Assembly (NCBI GenBank): GCA_003240855.1
Contig: QFNN01000001.1
Span: forward strand, 1 to 64,000
DNA length: 64,000 nt
DNA from: Sphingomonas sanxanigenens
Lineage (GTDB): Bacteria > Pseudomonadota > Alphaproteobacteria > Sphingomonadales > Sphingomonadaceae
Direction of reading: 5' to 3'
Shown here: one piece after another, positions 7,529 through 16,731 of the stretch
How positions within the stretch are numbered: position 1 is the stretch's first letter
How the letters are laid out: each line of letters opens with the position of its first letter
The notes under the pieces: model-generated
The model's database searches: none
What the model was told of the DNA's origin: nothing
What the model saw: only the letters and a program-made list of their open reading frames with translations
Position numbers and translations under genes: made by a program

Positions 7529-9609
7529 CAGGCGGCCTTTTCAACTAGCTTGTCAGGGGAATCACGGGTGTAGGCGGGCTGGGGCAGGACGACGGTGAAG
7601 CGGCTGCCCTCGCCTTCGCGGCTTTCGACCTCGAGCCGGCCGCCCATCGACATGACGAGGCTGCGCGCTTCATATGCGCCGATGCCGAAACCGGCCACCT
7701 TCGTGGACGCGAAGGGCTTGAAAAGCTGCGTTCGGACGAAATCGGCCGACATGCCGCGGCCACGATCGAGAATCTCGATAACCGCCTCGATCCCGCGGCG
7801 ACGGATATTGAGGCACACCGGCTCGCCCGGCGCGCTGGCGTCGATCGCATTCTGGACGAGGTGCCCGATAACCTGCTCCAGCCGCGCCGGATCGGCGAGC
7901 GCGAAGAGATCGGCCTCGCCCGTGAGCGTGATCGGGTGAAGCGGGCGCTTGGCCGCCGTCACGCCTTCGACGGCGGCCATCAACGGCACGGGGCGCGGTT
8001 CGGCCGGGCGCGCCTTGTTGTGCTGCGACAGGCGCGCGAGCAGATCGTTCATCCGCGTCGCCGAGTCCCTGAGCGTCGCGATCATGTCCGCGCGGAAATC
8101 GGGATTGTCGGCATGGCGTTCGGCGTTGCGCGCAAGCAGGCTGATCTGGCTGACCAGATTCTTGATGTCGTGCATGATGAAGGCGAAGCGGCGGTTGAAC
8201 TCGTCGAAACGCCGCGCTTCCGACAGCGCCTCCGCCACGCGCGCTTCGGCCAGGTAGCTGCCCGCCTGCCGCCCGACGACGCGGAGCAGATCGAAATCCT
8301 CCCAGTCGAGCCGGCGGCCGATCACCGGCCGCGCGAGCAGGACGACGCCGGCAAGCCTGTCATAATGGACGAGCGGCACCGCCGCCCAGGCGGCGGGCGA
8401 GGCCAGCATCCATTCGGGCAGCAGCCCGGCGTCAGGCCCCTGCCCGGCGCGCGCCGCGTCAAGCTCCGCGATCCGCCCGGTCGCCTCGAAATGGCGGAGC
8501 AGATCGCCGTCGCCCGCCTGCACGGGGACGTCCGCCCCCGGCCAGTTCCAGCGCGCCTGGGTGGACAGGCCGCCGCTGTCGTCGGGGAGCAGCAGCAGCC
8601 CACCGGGGGATTCTGTGATGTCGGCGATCGCCTGCACCACGCGCTGATCGAGTGTGCCGCTGACCGCGCCGGGGCGCCCCATCGTATCGGTGAAGCGCAG
8701 CCATTCAGTGCGATAATCATAGCGATGCTGGAAGAAATGCTTGGCGATCTTGACCTTGAACCAGGCCCGGAACGGCGCGACCGCGAGCAGCAGCAGCACC
8801 GCGATGGTCGATCCGAACACGAAGGCGACCTGCACGCCGCGCGCCGCCCCGCCCCCGAACCGCTCGAGCGCGGCGGTGACGACCACCATCACGACAAGAT
8901 AGGCGCCGATCGCGACGAGCGAGAGCGACTGGAAGGCGACGGTGCGCGACAGCCGCACCGTCCATGTCTCGCGCCGCCAGATCGCCAGCGCGAAAATGGG
9001 GGCGAGCAGCACCATCATCAGCCCGCGCATCGCAAAGATTTCCTGCGTCCAGCCGCTCGCCAGATAGGCGACGGTGTAAAGCTGGAGATCATAGGTCCAC
9101 ATCACGGCGAGCGCGGTCATCGGCAGGCGGATGCCGGCGCGCGCGCCCGGCGCGGCGGCGGTATAGAGATTGTGGACGAGCACCAGCGCGCCGATCGTCG
9201 CCGCCAGTCGCAGCACGACGGCGGCATAGGCGATCGCCCCGCCGAGCGCGCGATCAGCGACATCGGGATCGAGCGCGAGATCGAGCAGCATCTCCGCGCC
9301 GATCACCAGCGCGACGACGCCGTAAAGCGCCGAGAGCGCGCCGCTGCGCTGATCCCCTTCGCCCATACGAAGAATGAGGAACATGAAGCCGAGCCAGCCG
9401 ATGTCGCGCAGACTTTCCGCAAGGCGCGCGACCATCGCATCAGGCCCGGCGATGGCCGAAGCGAAGGCCCAGAGCGCGGTCAGCCCCAGAGCGGCGGCCA
9501 GCATGCGCCGCTGGCTGGTCGGCGGCACGAGCCGCACCTGCCAGACGGCGAGCGCCGCGAACAAGGTCGCCGCCGCCGCATGGCCCCAGATACCGATGAT
9601 CGTCAGCAT
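7528..9609 (-). CDS. prsK: XrtA/PEP-CTERM system histidine kinase PrsK
   Basis: 693 residues. About eight hydrophobic segments fill residues 1-290. A GAF-like sensor domain follows (about 320-460). Next come the dimerisation/phospho-acceptor helix with FAFIMHDIKNLVSQ (His about 487) and a HATPase domain (HLVQNAIDAS N-box, LDRGRGMS, GFGIGAYEA). This layout is characteristic of PrsK, the inner-membrane sensor kinase paired with PrsR. One base separates its start from the stop of the glycosyltransferase gene upstream. Confidence 0.92.
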   Translation of the reverse strand: MLTIIGIWGHAAAATLFAALAVWQVRLVPPTSQRRMLAAALGLTALWAFASAIAGPDAMVARLAESLRDIGWLGFMFLILRMGEGDQRSGALSALYGVVALVIGAEMLLDLALDPDVADRALGGAIAYAAVVLRLAATIGALVLVHNLYTAAAPGARAGIRLPMTALAVMWTYDLQLYTVAYLASGWTQEIFAMRGLMMVLLAPIFALAIWRRETWTVRLSRTVAFQSLSLVAIGAYLVVMVVVTAALERFGGGAARGVQVAFVFGSTIAVLLLLAVAPFRAWFKVKIAKHFFQHRYDYRTEWLRFTDTMGRPGAVSGTLDQRVVQAIADITESPGGLLLLPDDSGGLSTQARWNWPGADVPVQAGDGDLLRHFEATGRIAELDAARAGQGPDAGLLPEWMLASPAAWAAVPLVHYDRLAGVVLLARPVIGRRLDWEDFDLLRVVGRQAGSYLAEARVAEALSEARRFDEFNRRFAFIMHDIKNLVSQISLLARNAERHADNPDFRADMIATLRDSATRMNDLLARLSQHNKARPAEPRPVPLMAAVEGVTAAKRPLHPITLTGEADLFALADPARLEQVIGHLVQNAIDASAPGEPVCLNIRRRGIEAVIEILDRGRGMSADFVRTQLFKPFASTKVAGFGIGAYEARSLVMSMGGRLEVESREGEGSRFTVVLPQPAYTRDSPDKLVEKAA

Positions 9610-9610
9610 G

Positions 9611-10999
9611 TCAGCGCGCCCCTTCCGGCCAGAGGATCACGCGCGCCGTCTGGAGCAGGATCAGCAGATCGAGGAAGGGCGTGTAATTTTTGGCGTAATA
9701 GAGATCATATTCGAGCTTGCGCCGCGCATCCTCGATCGAGGCGGCATAGGGATAATTGATCTGCGCCCAGCCTGTGATCCCCGGCTTCACCATATGGCGT
9801 TCGGCGTAATAAGGCAGGCGCGTCTCCAGATCGTCGACGAATTGCGGGCGTTCCGGGCGCGGTCCGACGAAGCTCATCTCGCCTTTCAGCACCAGCCAGA
9901 GCTGCGGCAGTTCGTCGATCCGCGTAATGCGCAGCAGGCGGCCGACGCGGGTGATGCGCGGATCATTCTCCTCAGCCCATTGCGGGACGCCCGGCGCCTC
10001 CGCATCGACGCGCATCGAACGCAGCTTCACCAGCGTGAAATGCTGGCCGTAAAGCCCGACGCGGACCTGCCGGAAGAAGGCCGGCCCACGGCTGCTCAGC
10101 CTCACCGCCAGCGCGCCGAGGACAAGGAGCGGAAAGGTGAGCAGGAGCAGGCACAGCGAAGCGGCGAGATCGAACAGCCTTTTGGCGAAGCCCGACAGGC
10201 GACGGCCCGACGAGAAACCGTCGGAGAAGATCAGCCATGAGGGATTCACGCTGTCGAGATCGACGCGCCCCGTCTCTCGCTCGAGGAAAGTCGACATGTC
10301 GTTGACATGGACCCCGGTGGTCTTGATCCGCAGCAGATCCTGAAGCGGCAGCGCGTTGCGCCTTTCCTCCAGCGCGAGCACGACCTCGCTGGCGCCGAGC
10401 AGCACGACATGATCGGCAAGGCTCCCGATCGCATCGCGATTGATCGCTTCGCCGATCAACTGCTTGCCGTCGTTCATCGCGACATAGCCGACGATCACGA
10501 AGCCGGCCCCGCGCGCCGCCGCCAGTTCGCGGATCCGCATCGCGCGGCGGCCCGCGCCGAGGATGATGATCCGCCGCTTGAAGCCCGGCCCGCGAAAGGC
10601 GCGCGCCATCGGCAGGCGGACGCCGACGAGCAGCGCCGACGACAGGATCATCGCGTAGAAGAGGTTGGAACGCCAAAGGCTGAAATCGGGAAGCAGGAAA
10701 TAGACGAGCGACAGGAGGATGACGCCCAGCGAGATCGCGACCATCAGCCGCGCCGTGGCGAAGCGCAGCGACTGCAGCGCCTCCACGCCATAGACGCCGA
10801 CGCCGATCATCGTCAGCGACAGGCAGGATGCGAAAGCGAGCAATTGAAACATGCGATCGGCGAGCGCGCCGGCGTCCATGCCGATCTGGTGGGCGCGCAC
10901 CGTCCACCCGGTTTCGGCCGCGACGAGCAGCAGCGCGAAATCGAGCAGCCAGAGCGCCAGCACCGCGTGCGGCACATAATGTTTGAACAGCCTTACCAT
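9611..10999 (-). CDS. XrtA-associated polyprenyl-phosphate sugar transferase (TIGR03013-type)
   Basis: 462 residues from the ATG at 10999; the open frame extends 123 codons further but that part lacks membrane or family features and crosses the divergent promoter region. Four to five N-terminal membrane helices, a Rossmann-like middle part ([13 protein letters not shown]) and a C-terminal bacterial sugar transferase domain with [22 protein letters not shown] and FVGPRPERP are seen. Such enzymes place the first sugar phosphate on undecaprenyl phosphate to begin exopolysaccharide synthesis. It is the first gene of the operon with prsK-prsR-prsT. Confidence 0.88.
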   Translation of the reverse strand: MVRLFKHYVPHAVLALWLLDFALLLVAAETGWTVRAHQIGMDAGALADRMFQLLAFASCLSLTMIGVGVYGVEALQSLRFATARLMVAISLGVILLSLVYFLLPDFSLWRSNLFYAMILSSALLVGVRLPMARAFRGPGFKRRIIILGAGRRAMRIRELAAARGAGFVIVGYVAMNDGKQLIGEAINRDAIGSLADHVVLLGASEVVLALEERRNALPLQDLLRIKTTGVHVNDMSTFLERETGRVDLDSVNPSWLIFSDGFSSGRRLSGFAKRLFDLAASLCLLLLTFPLLVLGALAVRLSSRGPAFFRQVRVGLYGQHFTLVKLRSMRVDAEAPGVPQWAEENDPRITRVGRLLRITRIDELPQLWLVLKGEMSFVGPRPERPQFVDDLETRLPYYAERHMVKPGITGWAQINYPYAASIEDARRKLEYDLYYAKNYTPFLDLLILLQTARVILWPEGAR

Positions 11000-11039
11000 C
11001 GGCTCGCGCGATCCGGCCCCGCCCCATCTGTAAGAGATT

Positions 11040-11072
11040 CCGACACGAGGCTCAGTGTCGGCGAAATTGACA
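11040..11072. promoter_or_regulatory. Two overlapping TGTC/GACA dyads in the divergent promoter region
   Basis: CCGACAC (11040-11046) pairs with GTGTCGG (11055-11061), and TGTCGGCGAAATTGACA (11056-11072) is itself a TGTC-N9-GACA dyad. They lie between the glycosyltransferase and the mannose-1-phosphate guanylyltransferase genes. PrsR-controlled promoters are reported to carry GACA-containing upstream boxes, so this is a candidate PrsR site. A convincing -24/-12 sigma-54 element was not found next to it. Confidence 0.3.
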
Positions 11073-11186
11073 AATATTTCCTGAAGGCGGCATTGGCGGA
11101 GCCAAAGGGGGCGTGGCGGGTTCTTTCGTCGGGGCGACGTCATCTCCCCGTTTCGCGTGGAGATTTTGCTGTTACATGATGAAGGC

Positions 11187-12263
11187 ATGAGCCATTCCGT
11201 CACACCCGTCATCCTTTCCGGGGGCGCCGGCACCCGTTTATGGCCGATGTCGCGCGCCGAGCAGCCCAAGCAATTTCTGGCGCTGACCGCGGCGCAGACG
11301 ATGCTCCAGCTCACCGTGCAGCGCACCGGCGACGAAGCGCGCTTCACCCGCCCCATCGTCGTCGCCAACGGCGCGCATGCCGAGACGATCGAACATCAGC
11401 TTGATCAGGTGGACATCAAGGCGGCGCGGCTGATCCTCGAGCCTGCCGGGCGCAATACGGCGCCGGCGATCGCGCTGGCGGCGTTCGCCGCGCCCAACCC
11501 ATCTTCGCCGCTTCTTGTGATGCCGAGCGATCATGTGATCGACGACGTCCAGGCCTTCCACGACGCGATCGAGGCGGCCTTGCCTTATGTCGAGGACGGC
11601 TGGCTCGTCACGTTCGGGATCGAGCCCGACGCGCCTGAGACGGGCTATGGCTATATCCGCATCGGCGAGCGGCTGACGAACCGCATCCATCGCGTCGACC
11701 AGTTCGTGGAAAAGCCCGACGCCGTGAGGGCCGCCGCGATGCTCGCCGAGGGCGACCATGTGTGGAATGGCGGGATCTTCATGTTTCGCGCCGACGCCTA
11801 TCTCGACGCGCTCGCGCGGCACGAACCCGCCGTGTTCGAGGCCGCGCGCCTGTCCATGGCCCAGGGCACGCGCGAGGGCATCCGGCTCTATCCCGACGCG
11901 CAGGCCTTTATCGCCTCTCCGTCGATCTCGATCGACTATGCGGTGATGGAGACGGCGGAACGGGTCGCCGTGGTGCCGGTGACGATGGGATGGTCGGACG
12001 TGGGCTGCTGGGACGCGCTCCACACGCTCAGCCAGCAGGATGAAAGCGGCAACGCGATCGGCGGCGACGTGATTGCGATCGATACCGAGGGCTGCCTGAT
12101 TCGCACCGACGGTCCCTCGATCGCGACGGTCGGGGTCAGCGACCTGATCGTCGTGGCCAGCGGCGGTCATGTGCTGATCCTGCCGCGCGGCAAATCGCAG
12201 GACGTGCGCAAGATCGTCGATGCGCTGAAGGCGCGGGCGGCCGAGAGCGGCGCCGCCACCTGA
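11187..12263 (+). CDS. manC: Mannose-1-phosphate guanylyltransferase
   Basis: 358 residues from the ATG at 11187. It makes GDP-mannose from mannose 1-phosphate and GTP, a precursor for exopolysaccharides. The nucleotidyltransferase signature is ILSGGAGTRLWPMSR near the N-terminus, with FVEKPD (metal/sugar site) and WNGGIFMFRA further on. The C-terminal phosphomannose isomerase cupin domain of long ManC proteins is absent, so it is the short form. A GTG at 11157 would add ten residues; GAAGG is very close to the ATG, leaving the start a little uncertain. It is divergent to the exopolysaccharide operon. Confidence 0.9.
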   Translation: MSHSVTPVILSGGAGTRLWPMSRAEQPKQFLALTAAQTMLQLTVQRTGDEARFTRPIVVANGAHAETIEHQLDQVDIKAARLILEPAGRNTAPAIALAAFAAPNPSSPLLVMPSDHVIDDVQAFHDAIEAALPYVEDGWLVTFGIEPDAPETGYGYIRIGERLTNRIHRVDQFVEKPDAVRAAAMLAEGDHVWNGGIFMFRADAYLDALARHEPAVFEAARLSMAQGTREGIRLYPDAQAFIASPSISIDYAVMETAERVAVVPVTMGWSDVGCWDALHTLSQQDESGNAIGGDVIAIDTEGCLIRTDGPSIATVGVSDLIVVASGGHVLILPRGKSQDVRKIVDALKARAAESGAAT

Positions 12264-12269
12264 GCTCTC

Positions 12270-12346
12270 TCATTGTGAGCGGAGCGCAGCAATCCAGTCC
12301 GGCGCCGAACTGGATTGCTACGTCCGCTTCGCCCCCCGCAATGACG
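12270..12346. repeat. REP-like long inverted repeat, copy 1
   Basis: Arms of roughly 28-36 bases (12271-12298 and 12309-12346) begin with CATTGTGAGCGGAGCGC and end with CCGCAATGACG. They contain the core AATCCAGT/ACTGGATT. The copy is degenerate compared with those at 42.7 and 49.9 kb. It fills the gap between two convergent genes. Confidence 0.75.
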
Positions 12347-12353
12347 GTGGAGA

Positions 12354-13076
12354 TCAGTCCCCGACGATCGGGGGCGCACCTGGTTCCGGCGCGACGGTGC
12401 GGTAGATGACGCCGCCGAGCAGCCCGCCGAGGATTGGCGCGACCCAGAACAGCCAGAGCTGGTGCAGCGCCAGCCCGCCCACCAGCAGCGCCGGGCCGGT
12501 GCTGCGCGCGGGATTGACCGACGTGTTGGTCACCGGAATACTGATCAGGTGGATGAGCGTGAGCGCCAGCCCGATCGCGATCGGCGCGAAGCCGGCAGGC
12601 GCGCGCTTGTCAGTGGATCCCAGGATCACGACAAGGAAGCCGCAGGTCAGGATCACTTCGATCAGGAAACCCGACAGCAGGCTGTAACCGCCCGGCGAAT
12701 GCTCGCCATAGCCGTTGACCGCAAGGCCGGTGGGCGTGAGCACGAAATCGGGCCGCCCGCTGACGATCAGCAGCAGCAGCCAGGCCGCGACGATCGCGCC
12801 GACGACCTGCGCCACGACATAAGGCGCTATCTCGCGCGCCGGGAAGCGGCCGCCGGCCCACAGGCCGATCGTCACCGCCGGGTTAAGATGGCAGCCGGAG
12901 ATATGGCCGATCGCATAGGCCATGGTCAGCACCGTCAGGCCGAAAGCGAGCGCTACGCCCGCGAAGCCGATGCCGAGATCGGGAAAGGCCGCCGCAAAAA
13001 CCGCGCTGCCGCAGCCGCCAAAGACGAGCCAGAATGTTCCGAGGCTTTCCGCAAAGAGTCGCTTAAGGTCAGGCAT
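12354..13076 (-). CDS. Aquaporin (AqpZ-like)
   Basis: 240 residues with six membrane helices and both pore motifs of the MIP family, HLNPAVT and SVNPARS. The arginine after the second motif and the short loops suggest a water-selective AqpZ-type channel in the inner membrane, although glycerol transport cannot be excluded from sequence. The start at 13076 has GGGGAGA eight bases upstream; the longer frame to 13205 is not supported. It is divergent from the LysR gene with 149 bases between. Confidence 0.9.
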   Translation of the reverse strand: MPDLKRLFAESLGTFWLVFGGCGSAVFAAAFPDLGIGFAGVALAFGLTVLTMAYAIGHISGCHLNPAVTIGLWAGGRFPAREIAPYVVAQVVGAIVAAWLLLLIVSGRPDFVLTPTGLAVNGYGEHSPGGYSLLSGFLIEVILTCGFLVVILGSTDKRAPAGFAPIAIGLALTLIHLISIPVTNTSVNPARSTGPALLVGGLALHQLWLFWVAPILGGLLGGVIYRTVAPEPGAPPIVGD

Positions 13077-13225
13077 GATCAATCTCCCCTCACCCACACG
13101 TCTGCGCAGGATGTTGAAAAGCGGAGGACTTGGCAAGCAATGCTTGCCGATCCGGGCTGTCCCTATAGGATAGGCCGCAGGCGGACGCGCCTTGTCGAAA
13201 TGCAAAATTATGAAAGCCGCGCACC

Positions 13226-14152
13226 ATGGCCAATCCCGGCACGCCGACGATCGACCAGTTGCGGATCTTCCTGGCCGTGGTCGATGCAGGCAGCTTTGCG
13301 GAAGCGGGGCGCAGGCTCAACCGCGCCGTCTCGGTCATCAGCTACGGCGTCGTCAATCTCGAGCAGCAACTGGGCGTGACGCTGTTCGAGCGCGAGGGAT
13401 CGCGCAAGCCGGTGCTGACGACCGCCGGGCGCGTTCTGCTCGCCGAGGCGCGTACGGTGACGCAGGGCGTGGACGCGCTGCGCGCGACGGTGAAAGGGCT
13501 GCTCGACGGGCTGGAGGCCGAGGTTGACCTTGCCGTCGACGTGATGCTGCCCGCTAACCGGCTGGGGTGCGTGCTCAAGGCCTTCGCGATCGAATATCCG
13601 ACGGTGTCGCTGCGCCTGCATGTCGAGGCGCTGGGCGCGATCACGCAGATGGTGCTCGACCGGCAGGCGGTGGTCGGCATTTCGGGACCGCTGGCCGCCG
13701 GGGTCGAAGGCGTCGAGTGCATGGCGGCGGGCGCGGTGCCGATGGTGCCCGTGGCCGCGCCCGATCATCCGCTGGCCCGCGCCGAGCGGATCGCGCCCGG
13801 CATGGGGCGCAACTTCACCCAGCTTGTGCTGACCGACCGGTCGCGCTTCACCGAGGGGCAGGATTTCTCCGTGCTCAGCCATCGGACCTGGCGGCTGGCC
13901 GATCTGGGCGCGAAGCATGCGCTGCTCCGCGAAGGGATCGGCTGGGGCAATATGCCGCTGCCGATGATCGAGGAGGATCTGGAAAAGGGCCGGCTCGTCA
14001 GGCTCCACATGCCCGATCATCCGGGCGGCATCTATCGCTTCGCGGGCGTGTGGCGGCGCGACACGCCCCCCGGCCCCGCAGCGTCATGGCTGCTCGACCA
14101 GTTCGTGCGGCTGGGCGCGGACGACAGCGACGAGGGGCTGCCGGATATATAA
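13226..14152 (+). CDS. LysR-family transcriptional regulator
   Basis: 308 residues. The N-terminal winged helix-turn-helix ([23 protein letters not shown], with a recognition helix around [15 protein letters not shown]) is followed by a periplasmic-binding-protein-like effector domain. The family acts as a tetramer with a co-inducer. Targets are unknown. It is divergent to the aquaporin and convergent with the DUF1275 gene, so the promoter it shares is that of the aquaporin, not the operon to its right. Confidence 0.88.
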   Translation: MANPGTPTIDQLRIFLAVVDAGSFAEAGRRLNRAVSVISYGVVNLEQQLGVTLFEREGSRKPVLTTAGRVLLAEARTVTQGVDALRATVKGLLDGLEAEVDLAVDVMLPANRLGCVLKAFAIEYPTVSLRLHVEALGAITQMVLDRQAVVGISGPLAAGVEGVECMAAGAVPMVPVAAPDHPLARAERIAPGMGRNFTQLVLTDRSRFTEGQDFSVLSHRTWRLADLGAKHALLREGIGWGNMPLPMIEEDLEKGRLVRLHMPDHPGGIYRFAGVWRRDTPPGPAASWLLDQFVRLGADDSDEGLPDI

Positions 14153-14193
14153 AGTCTGTTCGGGGGCGGCCTGGCGCCGTGACGGATCCAGCT

Positions 14194-14901
14194 TCACCCC
14201 GCGTGCGGATTCGCCGCCGAGGGATGGAGCGCGCAGGCGGCGGTGCCGGCGAGGACCATCAGGCCCGCGAGCAGCAACGGCGCGACAAGCCCGACATGAA
14301 GGAGCAGCAGCGCGCCGATCGCGGCGCCCGCGAAGATGGCGACCACGCTGCCCGCTCGCCGCGCCCAGTTGGGATCGCCGCCGCCCGCAAGGCGCGAGTC
14401 CGCCGCCAGACCGGTCAGGGTGAGCGTCAGCACGGTGGTGGTGAGATCGGGTATCTTGAGCTGGCGGATCGTCGCGTTGCGGAAACCCATGGCGAGCGCG
14501 GTCAGCGCGATGATCGCGAGAATGTGCGACTGCGGCGCCTGGGCGGCGACGTCGATCCCCGGCGCGATCGCCGCCGCCGCCCAGAACAGCGCGGCTTCGA
14601 TCAGCGCGGCGACGATCAGCCAGCGGCGCAGCGGCAGCCCGGCATGCGCCTTGCCCGTCCGCCCCGCGACGAGCGCGCCGACGAGGAAAGCGCCGAGCGC
14701 GACGAGATAGGGCGCGACCGAGAAGCCCGGCGCGCGCGCCGCCGCAAACCCCAGAAAGACGATATTGCCCGTCATGTTGGCGGTGAATACCTTGCCCAGC
14801 CCGAGCACGCTGATCGCATCGACCAGCCCCGTCGTCACCGACAGGAACAGCAGCAGCCAGGGAAGCGGCGAGGCAGGCGCGGCGGGGGGTTGAGGCGTCA
14901 T
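14194..14901 (-). CDS. DUF1275 (YoaK-like) membrane protein
   Basis: 235 residues with six or so membrane helices and the DUF1275 pattern near the N-terminus (TTGLVDAISVLGLGKVFTANMTGN). The function of this inner-membrane family is not known. It ends the long operon that starts with the isochorismatase-like gene, 13 bases after the porin gene. Confidence 0.85.
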   Translation of the reverse strand: MTPQPPAAPASPLPWLLLFLSVTTGLVDAISVLGLGKVFTANMTGNIVFLGFAAARAPGFSVAPYLVALGAFLVGALVAGRTGKAHAGLPLRRWLIVAALIEAALFWAAAAIAPGIDVAAQAPQSHILAIIALTALAMGFRNATIRQLKIPDLTTTVLTLTLTGLAADSRLAGGGDPNWARRAGSVVAIFAGAAIGALLLLHVGLVAPLLLAGLMVLAGTAACALHPSAANPHAG

Positions 14902-14914
14902 GGGGCGATCCCTT

Positions 14915-16312
14915 TCAAAACCGGAAATTGCTTTCGAGCCCGATCATGCGGATCGTGCGCGCGGGGCCGGTCTCGCGGATGAACGCGCCCGGCTGGAAGA
15001 AGGAGAGCGAGGCCGACAGTTCGAGTTCGGGCGTGGCGAGCCATGACAGCGTCGCTTCAGCCTCCTTGCCGATGAAGCGCGCGTCGCTGCCCGCCCCGCT
15101 GCGGATCAGGTGGCCGGGAATGTCGTAGATGCCGTCGCCCTTGCTTTGCCGCCAATAGGCCATGCCGGCGATGCCGAAGCCGAAGCCGCGCCCAAGATCG
15201 AACCCGCCGCCGAGATGGGTGTTGATGATGTTGTAGGGGCCGATCGGCGACAGCTCGCCGAAATATTTGCCCTTTGGGAACATGGCGTTGAAGGTCTGGA
15301 GCCGGGGATCGTCGCGATTGCGGTCGCCGCTGACGATGTTGGCGCGCAGCGTCACCTGCGGCTTGAGCGGCGCGGCGGGGAAGGAGCGAACCAGTTCGGC
15401 GCCCAGCGTCCAGGCGCTGATCGATGCGCCGGCGAAACGGCCGAACTGATAGGCGCCCTCGACATTCCAGCGCCAGTCGGCGACCACGCCGAAGCTGCGC
15501 AGCCCGAGCGTGTGGCGCGTCTCGATCCCGCCCCCCTGATCGAAGGCCGCGCGGCTGTTGCGATAGCCGAGATAATAGAGATCGACGCCCGTCGCCGCCG
15601 ATCCGCCCAGCGTGCGCGTGGCATAGGCGCCCCACAGCTTGCGCGTCGATGAAGTGCGATCGTCGAAGCTGCCGCCGCGTGCGTCGACCGGGCGGAGGTA
15701 AAGCAGATTGATCGTCGCGCGGCCGCTGTGGAAGATCGCGCGGCCGCCGTCGAAGCCCAGCGGGACGTTGGGACCATAGCGCGTGCCAACCAGCCTTTCG
15801 GTGCCCAGCCCGATCAGCTCGCGCCCCGCGCGCAGGCGCAGGCTGGCCTCGCCGCCGACCTTGATGAGGACATCGCCAAATCCCTGGAGCAGATCGACGC
15901 GCGTCTGATCGACCGGGCCGGCCGCAGGCTTCACCCCCGCGGCATAAGCGACGATCGGCTGGACGAAGGCGCGCACCGCGCCGACATGGAGATCGGCGTA
16001 GGGCATAGCGCGCGCCCACAAATAGCCGTTGTCCGGCGCGTCCGCCCCGCCCCACAGATTGTCGCGATAATCCTCGTAGCGCAGGCGGATTTCGGCGCCG
16101 GCGGTGAGATAGGCCGAACCGGTCTGATCGAGCGGGATATATTTGAAACGCTCGGTCCAGCGGCCGGTGCGCTTCGCGGGATCGGCGAGATCGGACCAAT
16201 CCTCATTATAGCGTTCGGTGGTGAGCACGGGGGGCTTCCACGGCTCGACAAGCTGCGCCGCCGCCGGAGCGGCGAACAGCAAGGCCGCGATGATGCCCCC
16301 CCAGATACGCAT
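14915..16312 (-). CDS. Alginate-export-family outer-membrane porin
   Basis: 465 residues with a signal peptide (cleavage after AAPAAAQ) and alternating beta strands ending in phenylalanine (LESNFRF), the signature of an outer-membrane barrel. The domain resembles the alginate export family, in which AlgE-like and other substrate-selective porins occur. The ligand cannot be inferred. The ATG overlaps the stop of the DoxX gene by one base (TGATG). Being within an enzyme operon, it may take up or release that pathway's substrate or product. Confidence 0.75.
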   Translation of the reverse strand: MRIWGGIIAALLFAAPAAAQLVEPWKPPVLTTERYNEDWSDLADPAKRTGRWTERFKYIPLDQTGSAYLTAGAEIRLRYEDYRDNLWGGADAPDNGYLWARAMPYADLHVGAVRAFVQPIVAYAAGVKPAAGPVDQTRVDLLQGFGDVLIKVGGEASLRLRAGRELIGLGTERLVGTRYGPNVPLGFDGGRAIFHSGRATINLLYLRPVDARGGSFDDRTSSTRKLWGAYATRTLGGSAATGVDLYYLGYRNSRAAFDQGGGIETRHTLGLRSFGVVADWRWNVEGAYQFGRFAGASISAWTLGAELVRSFPAAPLKPQVTLRANIVSGDRNRDDPRLQTFNAMFPKGKYFGELSPIGPYNIINTHLGGGFDLGRGFGFGIAGMAYWRQSKGDGIYDIPGHLIRSGAGSDARFIGKEAEATLSWLATPELELSASLSFFQPGAFIRETGPARTIRMIGLESNFRF

Positions 16313-16731
16313 CAGCCGCCCCGCTGCGCCCGCCAGTCGACCAGCGCGACGAGGATGAAACCGCCGATCAGACCGAGATGCTCGAAAAAGGCATTGGTCG
16401 CCATGAAGCGTTCAGGCCCGGCCATCGTCCAGAAGGCGTTGGCGGTGAAGGCGGCCAGCAGCGTGAATATACCGAGCATCCCCGCCCCCAGCCAGACCAG
16501 CCGGCCCGACAGGATAAGCGCCGGGCCGATCAGTTCGACCGCGATCGTCAGCCCTGCCCACAAGGCGGGCGGGCTCATGCCGAAATGCGCCTGTTCCGCC
16601 ACCGCGCCCTGCCAGTCAGTCAGCTTGACGACGCCGCCGAGCAGATAGGCGCCGATCAGCGCGAGGCGCGCGACGAACCATGTCGCGGGCCAATCGAGGA
16701 TGCGGCCGACGAAGCGTGGCGCGCCGGTCAC
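16312..16731 (-). CDS. DoxX-family membrane protein
   Basis: 139 residues with four membrane helices (for example FVARLALIGAYLLGGVVKLTD, IAVELIGPALILSGRLVWLG). The start is taken as the GTG at 16731, which overlaps the upstream stop as GTGA; this gives translational coupling and removes a basic extension with no family features. DoxX proteins are small inner-membrane proteins often found with oxidoreductases and quinone chemistry. The exact role here is unknown. Confidence 0.75.
   Translation of the reverse strand: MTGAPRFVGRILDWPATWFVARLALIGAYLLGGVVKLTDWQGAVAEQAHFGMSPPALWAGLTIAVELIGPALILSGRLVWLGAGMLGIFTLLAAFTANAFWTMAGPERFMATNAFFEHLGLIGGFILVALVDWRAQRGG

Noticed and set aside
7861..9759. 632-codon open frame opposite prsK
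   Set aside because: Antisense to a sensor kinase with all expected motifs; Arg/Gln/Asp-rich translation.
11108..11130. Possible sigma-54 -24/-12 promoter (TGGCGGGTTCTTTCG)
   Set aside because: The GG is present but the required GC at -12 is not; not strong enough to list.
11000..11368. 123-codon extension of the sugar transferase
   Set aside because: It crosses the divergent promoter region into manC and lacks membrane or family features.
13077..14193. LysR gene as the regulator of the eight-gene operon
   Set aside because: It is convergent to the last gene and 7 kb from the operon promoter; the only promoter it shares is that of the aquaporin.
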